A stretch of 18,870 bases of DNA from positions 1 to 18,870 of the forward strand of contig JADHZB010000096.1 in the NCBI GenBank assembly GCA_015657535.1. Direction: 5' to 3'. Each line of letters opens with the position of its first letter. Within the stretch, counting starts at the first letter, position 1. The translations under genes were made by a program, and so were the position numbers. Of the stretch, positions 10,441-16,766 are shown one piece after another. This stretch comes from Nephromyces sp. MM_2019. Taxonomy: Eukaryota > Apicomplexa > Aconoidasida > Nephromycida. The notes below the pieces were generated by a model. It made no database searches. It was not told the origin of the DNA and saw only the letters and a list, made by a program, of their open reading frames with translations.

Positions 10441-11536
10441 TGCTCCGGTAGGTGCCATTGCGCAACGAATCGTACGCGCCCATGAGCGTGCTCCTGTGCG
10501 TGCGAGGTACTGCGATCTCACTCACGGAGGTGCCCCCATCCCTCCTACATGTGTTGGCGCCTCAATACACTGGCACAGCCCTCCCTAAGCGAGCACACTA
10601 CTACTAAAGTCAAACACAATCCGTCAAACCTCTACTCTCAGGAGATGCAACGAAGACGAAGATTCCGCACGCACACACCCCTCTTAGCCTCCCGATAAGT
10701 CCACACACATACGGGATACAATGTACGACAGGCAAACGCAATCGATGCCGCTTGTGGCTAAGAAAACATCACAACACACAGGAGGCAAAGCCTTCGCACA
10801 CAAGCCCATTGCGAATGGCTCTTTCCACGAAAGCAGAGAGTAGACTGAATCAACCTCCAGAAAGGCCTTATTGACGATATGTGTTAGAACCCATACGCAA
10901 GGCCCTAAAGCATATAACGCTCATGCATCACATCCAATGCGCACACAGCACCATTACACACATCCACAATTACACGTATGTACCCATCACTACACACACT
11001 CACAAACAGGTATCGATGAACGCCATCGTGCAACACACATGAACACGTATGCCACAACAGCACCCTTCAGGCGGTGCTAGAAACCAAACACCTTCGCATA
11101 CATTTCAATACACTCTAAGCAAACTGTAATCAGACACCTGCACAAACACTTCAAGTTACTTGCACACACATACGCATTACCACGCACACACATATTCTCT
11201 CACTTCCCACACATACTACAATCATTATCAATCAACTTTGACTGTTTCTGTAGCAGAGCCACAAAGTTGGCAAAGTAGCACACATGGCAAGCGAGAGACT
11301 GCCAGAATAGTCATCCACAGTGTTCACCTATCATAGCCTCAATTTACAGACACTGCATTAAGCAGCAGCCATGATAATCAATTCTACTTTACTAAACAAA
11401 CTCTAACGGAAAGGGTGTCTTCAACTGTACTTCTAGCAATCATTAGATTAGGATCTTCGCCACTATGCTCACCAAGTCGCCTTTTCTTTCAGTGTATGTA
11501 CAGTCTTGATATCAAACAAAACTACAGCATGAAACA

Positions 11537-11695
11537 CACCCAGTATCATGAACACAATATCATGCACACAATCAAGGTGTTATAGAGAGTATCACATACA
11601 GAGTCATAAACACAGTATCACACATAGTGTTAAAAAGCATCACACACAGTCACACACAGTACCACACACACATACCAACGCTCTCACACACAAGC
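11537..11695. repeat. Degenerate short tandem repeats, CACAGTATCAC type
   Basis: A loosely repeated unit of about 15-20 bp built around AGTATCA and CACA recurs through this stretch, just beyond the cyclophilin stop codon. It is probably in or next to the 3' UTR. Copies are too diverged to fix one period by eye. Confidence 0.5.
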
Positions 11696-11720
11696 TATAT
11701 TAAACAATATATCCTCAAGC

Positions 11721-12859
11721 TCAAAGCTGCCCACAATCTCCAATCTTCACTTCCTTAGTAGGCCTACCAGACTGTGTGCCAGCAGCTTCCATCTTATCTA
11801 CTACCTCCTTCCCCTTCTTCACCTCACCAAACACCACATGCCCTCCATTAAGCCATGAAGTCTCGGCCGTGGTAATGAAGAACTGCGAGCCGTTAGTGTT
11901 AGGCCCAGAGTTTGCCATTGATAAGCAGTACTTGGAGTGTGCAACTTTGAAGTTCTCATCCTTGAACTTTTCGCCTGTGGGGAGGGGATAGGAGCGAGAT
12001 ACTCACACAAATAGGAGGAAAAACAGAAGCATAAATACACACGCAAACATACACGTAGAGACACACACATAGTCACCGGAGGGACATCACAGTGAATAAT
12101 TAGAGATGAAAGAAATCATGGGGCTGATACCCACGAGGAGTACAGACTCATTGAGTACAACTCCACACACGCAAAGTTCCCAAATGCACTCGACACACTC
12201 TAAACACACACGCATTCACCTGCCATACACAAACTCCCTTGCTACTCACCATAGATTGACATCCCCCCAGTGCCATTTCCTCTAGTAATATCACCTCCTT
12301 GACACATAAATCTGGGGATTATACGATGAAATACATTCCCCTTATAATGAAGCTTTCCTCCCTTTTCTCCAGTGCATAAAGCCCTGAAGTTTTCAGCAGT
12401 TCGAGGAACGATATCATCGAAAAGCTCAAACTCTACCCTTCCGGCAGGAGCTCCATCGATGTGAATATCAAAGAACACACGAGATCTACTCGCCATCTTC
12501 TTCTCTGGTGTTTCGCTAGTGACTTTGGAGTCTTCTATTACTATCTCTCTCGATAGCTCTTTCTGTTCCAAATAAGAAGAGGAAGAGGAGGAGTTTCCAC
12601 CGAATTTCCCAAAATCTTGGATTCTCTGGAGAAGACTAGTGTCGGAGGTGCGAAGCAGCCTAAAGAGCAATAGTAGAAAAACTGCTAAGCATCCGAACAA
12701 CACTAGGCGGAAAAACGAGGAAGAGGAGGAAGGGGGGGGTGGTATGTTGGGAGATGGAGAAGCCTTGGAGTTAGCTGGCTTTGTCTGTTGAGCAACTCTT
12801 TGAGGCATCGCACGACGCGTTGCCCGGTGTTCTTGCGAGGAGGTGCGTGGTTCGCTCAT
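11721..12859 (-). CDS. Cyclophilin-type peptidyl-prolyl cis-trans isomerase with N-terminal membrane anchor (two exons)
   Basis: Exon 1 runs 12859-12250 and exon 2 11974-11721, with a GTGAGT...CCACAG intron; together 287 residues ending DCGQL and TGA. The C-terminal part from residue about 128 is a complete cyclophilin A-like domain that catalyses proline cis-trans isomerisation. Active-site residues equivalent to CypA R55, F60, M61, Q63, N102, F113, W121, L122 and H126 are present (R179, F184, M185, Q187, N225, F236, W244, L245, H249), so it should be active and cyclosporin-sensitive. A two-residue insertion (GGKLHYKG) lies in the divergent-loop region. Before the domain come a basic N-terminus, a Pro/Ser stretch, a hydrophobic segment at 49-69 and an acidic/Ser linker. 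That suggests a type II anchor with the enzyme in the secretory lumen. M122 has a stronger start context (AAGATGGCG) and would yield a 166-residue soluble enzyme. Confidence 0.95.
12494..12496 (-). promoter_or_regulatory. Internal in-frame start codon of the cyclophilin
   Basis: This ATG encodes M122, directly before the isomerase domain. Its AAGATGGCG context equals that of the large unrecognised gene at 3666, whereas the upstream ATG at 12859 sits in CACCATGAG. Initiation here would remove the anchor and give the standard size of a cytosolic cyclophilin A. That both starts are used is inference. Confidence 0.45.
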
Positions 12860-13460
12860 GGTGAGGGGTGGGGGAAGGCGGGGGGGTTGTGTTTATCCCG
12901 CGAGGGGGGTGTGTGTCGGGGTCGGTTTGTACACTCCGCGAGAAGGTGTAGGTGGGTTGTATATCCCGCGAAGGGGGTGTGTGTGTGTGGGGTGTACGTC
13001 TCGCGAGGGGGGTGTATCGCGAGATCAGCTGGAAAAGCACGCACGGCAGATGGAAACAGAGGAGAGCAGCTTCTCCTGTATAAAGAAAAGAAGTTATGCT
13101 GGCAGCGGATTCTCCGGAGGAATGAAGGGAGATGAGAAGGAAGAAGTCGCGGAGGCTTGGGGGGGAAGGGGCCGGAGGCAGGTGGGGGAAACGGTGATGG
13201 GAGGCAGGGAGGGGAGGGAGTTACGAAGAAAATGAGGCGACGAGCAAGTGAGACGGGCGGGGCGCAGCATCAGGAAGAAATCGAGAGGTTTTTGCGATTA
13301 GAAAGTGGGGAGAGGGTACGTGCGTATGTGAGTTACCAGAGAAGGGAGGAGATTTTACGGTTTCTCTCCTGCGCGGGGGAGGGCAGAGAGGGCGCTAGAA
13401 GCTTATGCATGAGGGGAGTCTGCTGGAGCAGCACCTGAGAGCGCAGGATAGGAGCTTGTG
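12860..13460. promoter_or_regulatory. GC-rich upstream region of the cyclophilin
   Basis: This stretch is clearly richer in G and CpG than the rest of the spacer and directly abuts the cyclophilin start, so it is probably promoter and 5' UTR. It holds the CGCGA boxes at 12897-13022 and one TGAGACG at 13249-13255. The latter matches the (A/T)GAGACG element described in Toxoplasma promoters, though a single 7-mer is weak evidence. Plus-strand frames across it have no recognisable similarity. Confidence 0.5.
12897..13022. repeat. Five CGCGA boxes in G-rich, TG-rich context
   Basis: CGCGA occurs at 12899, 12937, 12967, 13002 and 13018. The first four lie 38, 30 and 35 bp apart and are followed by G runs and GTGTGT, giving the look of a degenerate repeat of about 35 bp. 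The last two boxes sit in near-palindromic TCGCGA contexts. The array lies 38-163 bp upstream of the cyclophilin start codon. Confidence 0.7.
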
Positions 13461-13650
13461 TGTGTGGGGTGTAGTGTGTGTTGGGAATGAGAGAACGTGT
13501 CTAGGGAAACTCGTGCGTATAGTAGAGCTCGTGTGTGTGTGTGGGGGAAGTAGTGTGCGTGTGTGTGACAATTGGTTTGTGTGTCTAGGGAAACTGGTCT
13601 GCGTGCGTGTCTCTAGGAAACCTTTTGTGTATGTAGCTCATTAGCCTAAT
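13450..13650. repeat. TG-rich tract with a recurring TCTAGGGAAAC motif
   Basis: The plus strand is TG-rich. A TCTAGGGAAACT-type motif recurs near 13500 and 13584, with a diverged copy near 13611 (TCTAGGAAACC). No gene was recognised here. Confidence 0.5.
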
Positions 13651-13959
13651 CTGTCGATTGAAGGCCTCACGTCAGTGAGCTCAGTAAAATGTATCGGCTA
13701 ATTACGTTGAACAGAGATTCCTCCCACGTTCCCTCTATCCCCTCATATTCCTCTTAGGTTAATCAGAGAAAAACTCTTTGCTTTGGACGTGTTACTCCTC
13801 TATTCATGAGAACAAAAAATGTAGGCTCTATAGCAGTGTACGTACATCTGCTTTTTACTAGTTTCTTATTGTTAACGCACGAATATATACTGATGGAAGT
13901 GAGCACACGCACTTGTATAGACTAGCGTACACAAACTGGCATGTGCACAATCCTGCACA

Positions 13960-14385
13960 TAGACACGCACACACAGACACACACGCACAGACACGCACAC
14001 ACATAAACACACGCACAGATACACACACAGACACACACACACAGAGATACACAGATACACACAAACAGACACAAATGCGCGCACACACACACACAGATAC
14101 ACAGATACGCAGATATATACACACAGGCAAACGCATACACACAGGCAAACACATACACACAGGCAAACACATACAGACACACACAGGCAAACACATACAG
14201 ACACACACAGGCAAACACATACACACAGGCAAACACATACACACAGGCAAACACATACAGACACACACACACACACAGATATATACACACACAAACGGAT
14301 ATACACACAGACACACACAGATACACACACACACACAGACACACAGATACACACACACAGACACACAGGCAAACACATACACAAA
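13960..14385. repeat. CA-rich satellite with embedded 18/24-bp minisatellite
   Basis: A 0.4-kb block of interrupted (CA)n on the plus strand. From 14125 to about 14278 it becomes an ordered array of units starting AGGCAAAC at 14125, 14143, 14161, 14185, 14209, 14227 and 14245, giving lengths of 18, 18, 24, 24, 18, 18 and one extended copy. A further copy starts at 14367. The 24-bp form is the 18-bp form plus one six-base insertion. Long frames in several phases on both strands arise because the repeat contains no stop codons. Confidence 0.9.
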
Positions 14386-14389
14386 TTTT

Positions 14390-14800
14390 TTAGCAAATCT
14401 CATCTGCTCAAAATTCTCATATCATGTTTTTTTAAAAGTGATTACCATCAAAAGGTGTGGTTTTTTTCTTCACTCAAAAATATGTGAAATGTAGGAGGGT
14501 CTGGAAACCATGTAAATGCAAAATGTGACATGAAGGATAAAACTTCAAAAAATTGCAATTTCCATCGTAAAAAGCAGGTTTTTCTTTGAATTAATTGTGT
14601 GAATAACGTAAATCATCTACATGAAGATAAAATTTATGCAGAGAGAAGTAGATTTTAGGTGGAAGTCGCGTAAAACGCAGTTTCATCGTCTTTTTTTTAG
14701 CTGCTAAATTTGAAAAAGAGATCATAAAGCTGCGTTTAAACTAAGAAATTGCAGTTTTTATGCCTTTTTTGGAGATTTAATGAAGTTTTCCGACTTTTTC
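14390..14800. other. AT-rich stretch without gene signal
   Basis: The CA pattern stops abruptly and gives way to AT-rich sequence with short recurring phrases such as TTGCA followed by TTTC or TTTTTATG. It resembles the island at 4430-5310. No open frame of note and no RNA gene were recognised. Confidence 0.4.
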
Positions 14801-14835
14801 CATGTTTTTGGTTGTTTATAGGGCCTTGAATACAC

Positions 14836-14961
14836 TCAGTTATCCTCTTCATCTTCATCTTCATCTTCACTTGCTTCTTCATCTTCATAATCTTCATCTT
14901 CTTCTGCTTCACCTTTTGCTTTCAGCTTTTCCCCTACTTTTCCCCTGTTTTCCTTCAAGTT
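14836..14961 (-). other. Open stretch encoding a Lys-rich then strongly acidic tail; possible terminal exon
   Basis: On the minus strand 41 sense codons precede a TGA at 14836-14838. The first part is basic (EKLKAKGEAEE) and the last 22 residues are almost all Asp/Glu with one Tyr and one Ala-Ser. Such a basic-to-acidic C-terminus is typical of HMGB-like or nucleosome-assembly proteins. There is no ATG, and no upstream exon with HMG-box or NAP similarity was found, so it may only be a GAA/GAT microsatellite. The opposite strand reads as poly-Ser. Confidence 0.25.
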
Positions 14962-15164
14962 TTAGGCTGCTTTGCCCTTCCTCCTACTTAGGAGGAGGCA
15001 TGAGATAAAATCAACGGATTAAAGCTTATCTTCATCACCTTCCTGCAGAATGTGGTAAATACCTTCTTTATTTAGCAGATTTTGTTGATATTTTTATGTT
15101 TTCTGGATGCTGAGATGCAGTTTTGTGGAGGATAGGAAGAATTTTCCCCTTTACTTAGCATTTG

Positions 15165-15258
15165 ATGGTATTTCATTATAGCAGCAGTTGAATTACTTGT
15201 GAAAACCCACTTTAAAACAGTTGGAAATATAGTGAGAAAAAAGGAGAATGTCATCTTA
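15165..15258 (+). other. Short coding-like open stretch, possible exon end
   Basis: After a possible acceptor (TTATAG at about 15182) the plus strand stays open for about 25 codons to a TGA at 15256-15258, with varied, non-repetitive residues ending VRKKENVIL. A second frame at 15249 reads MSSYEEAEEYITALQEKG then stops. No partner exon or family was identified. Confidence 0.18.
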
Positions 15259-15393
15259 TGAGGAAGCAGAAGAATATATAACCGCCTTGCAAGAGAAGGG
15301 ATGAGCGTTTTGTTTAATTTGAAGGCGAGGAAACGACAGAAATTACGTAAATTCCGATAAATTTTTTGGAAATTTCGAGTTTAAACGGATTGA

Positions 15394-15545
15394 AGAGACG
15401 AGAACAAGAAGCAGGAGAAGCGTGAGAGGAGGTGGGAGAAAAAATGGGAGAAGAAGCAAGAGAAAAAGGAGAAGAAAAACATGAAGAAGAAGAAGAAGCA
15501 CAAGAAGAGGAAGCAGAAGAACAAGAAGGAGGTGAAAAAACATTA
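15394..15545. repeat. GAAGAA/GGAGAA purine tract
   Basis: A plus-strand purine tract of GAAGAA, GGAGAA and GCAGAA steps. Frames on the opposite strand give Leu/Ser/Pro-rich nonsense. It resembles the Ser-encoding tract of the large minus-strand gene but is not in a long frame. Confidence 0.6.
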
Positions 15546-15652
15546 TAAAAGCGATAACTTTGTAGTTTCTTTGCATTTAAAACGAGTTTTGAGCTTATAT
15601 AACGTGTGAGTTGTTTAGTGAAAGCTTTCAAAGGTGTTTTTTGTGTGTGTAT

Positions 15653-15803
15653 CTCACAGGAAACTTGATAGTTTGGCTAACCTCAATGAAATCTTGTTTT
15701 TTCTGTGATTTCAAATGTTTCAATAGTTTCGTAGACTGGAACTCTGCTCCACTCAAAGTTTATAACTTGAGCTGGAAGGAAGAGGAAGCCTTCTTCAATC
15801 ATG
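15653..15803. other. Non-repetitive island open on both strands; coding status unresolved
   Basis: On the plus strand, after CTCACAG at about 15659, a frame stays open to a potential GTGTGT donor at 15803 and includes a Cys cluster (CFFCDFKC). On the minus strand a 39-residue frame runs from ATG at 15802 to TGA at 15683, beginning MIEEGFLFLPAQ. Neither resembles a family I know. The island lacks CA/TG repeats, unlike its surroundings. Confidence 0.25.
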
Positions 15804-15927
15804 TGTGTATGTGTGTGTTTTTAAGAAGAAATAATGCCTTCTGTTAGGCTCATATCTTGGTTAGCTTGAAGCTTGAGCTACCTAGTGGGCTCTTCATGAG
15901 ATGTACTTAACATCCGAGTATTTTTTT

Positions 15928-16240
15928 GAGGGGGGTATGGGGGGGGAAGAGGGAGGAGTAGGGGGGGTATAGTTTGAATGAGGGGGGTGTAGGGCCAGTG
16001 AAGGAATATGAGAGCAGAGTGAGGGCCAAGTGAAAACGGAGTGTGGAGAGTGTGGTGGGTGTTGTGGAGGGTGTATGTGGTGGGAATGTGGGCGGTGTTA
16101 TTGGAGTATGAGGAAGCGAGGGGGAGGTGTGGAGGGGGTGTAATTGGTGTGTGGGGGGTATCATCACGGTAGGGGGAAAGTCGGATTGCAGGAGGGGGGT
16201 GCCATGCGTTTGTGTAGGGGGTAAGGTGAAGGTTAGAGCC
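15928..16240 (+). repeat. G-rich block with potential G-quadruplex
   Basis: The plus strand holds many G runs. The clearest set is 15930-15935, 15939-15946, 15951-15953 and 15961-15967, with loops of 3, 4 and 7 bases, which fits the usual four-run G-quadruplex pattern. More G runs and GGTG-rich sequence continue to 16240. It lies about 0.5-0.8 kb upstream of the VPS18 start codon. Confidence 0.7.
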
Positions 16241-16589
16241 ACTAAGAGATCCCTACTATTGTTAAGATTGCGTATAACTTTAAGAATGTTGAATGTGTGA
16301 AGGAAACAAAAGAGTTGCTTGTCTTGTACTATCGGCTATAGCCCTAAGCCGAAGCGCTAGTTTTGTTAGTATACTGTAGGCAAGCTATTTTTATATAAAA
16401 GTATGTGTGCGTAGGAGGTGTGCGCGGTGTGTGTGGTGTTTGCACACTAAATGTATGTGTGAGTGTACAAAACTGTTTCACTCTTATTCCCAGGTTTATA
16501 ACTCTTTGGGTACGGAGGGCTTTACTAATGAAGATGCAGCTTTCAAGGGATAAGGGCAGCTTCAAAGGCAGATAAAAGAACACGTATCC

Positions 16590-16740
16590 ACGGGCAGACG
16601 CACACACAGACAGGTCACGTACAGAAAAACGCGCACACACGGGTCACACATACATATACAACCACGCAAATTCAAGCACAAACTAGTACACGCATCCTCA
16701 AACATACTCACATACTCACATAAACACGCGCACACACACG
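16590..16740. repeat. CA-rich tract upstream of VPS18
   Basis: Interrupted CA-rich sequence on the plus strand ending 27 bases before the VPS18 start codon, followed by a T run and TAG. It may lie in the promoter or 5' UTR. Confidence 0.6.
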
Positions 16741-16766
16741 TTTTTTCTAGCCTTTAGACTACCCTA

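Larger units (their letters stand above)
9751..11720. other. Convergent intergenic spacer (POP5 and cyclophilin 3' flanks)
   Basis: POP5 and the cyclophilin point at each other across this 2-kb stretch, which therefore probably holds both 3' UTRs and polyadenylation sites. It has CA blocks (9788-9920, 10660-11220, 11537-11695) and one TG block (10280-10440). Frames on both strands follow the dinucleotide composition, and I found no family similarity or RNA gene. Confidence 0.6.

Noticed and set aside
11776..11991. Plus-strand frame of 71 codons
   Set aside because: It is antisense to cyclophilin exon 2, which has unmistakable family similarity.
12771..13044. Minus-strand Pro/His/Thr-rich frames upstream of the cyclophilin
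   Set aside because: They follow the CGCGA/TG repeat composition and show no similarity to any protein I know.
13858..14494. Several frames of 144-193 codons on both strands
   Set aside because: They exist because CA/TG repeats lack stop codons. The products are alternating His/Thr or Cys/Val/Leu, and frames are open on both strands at once.
16332..16352. Small hairpin TCGGCT...AGCCGA
   Set aside because: A 6-bp stem with a 9-base loop and no neighbouring RNA-gene signal is expected by chance.
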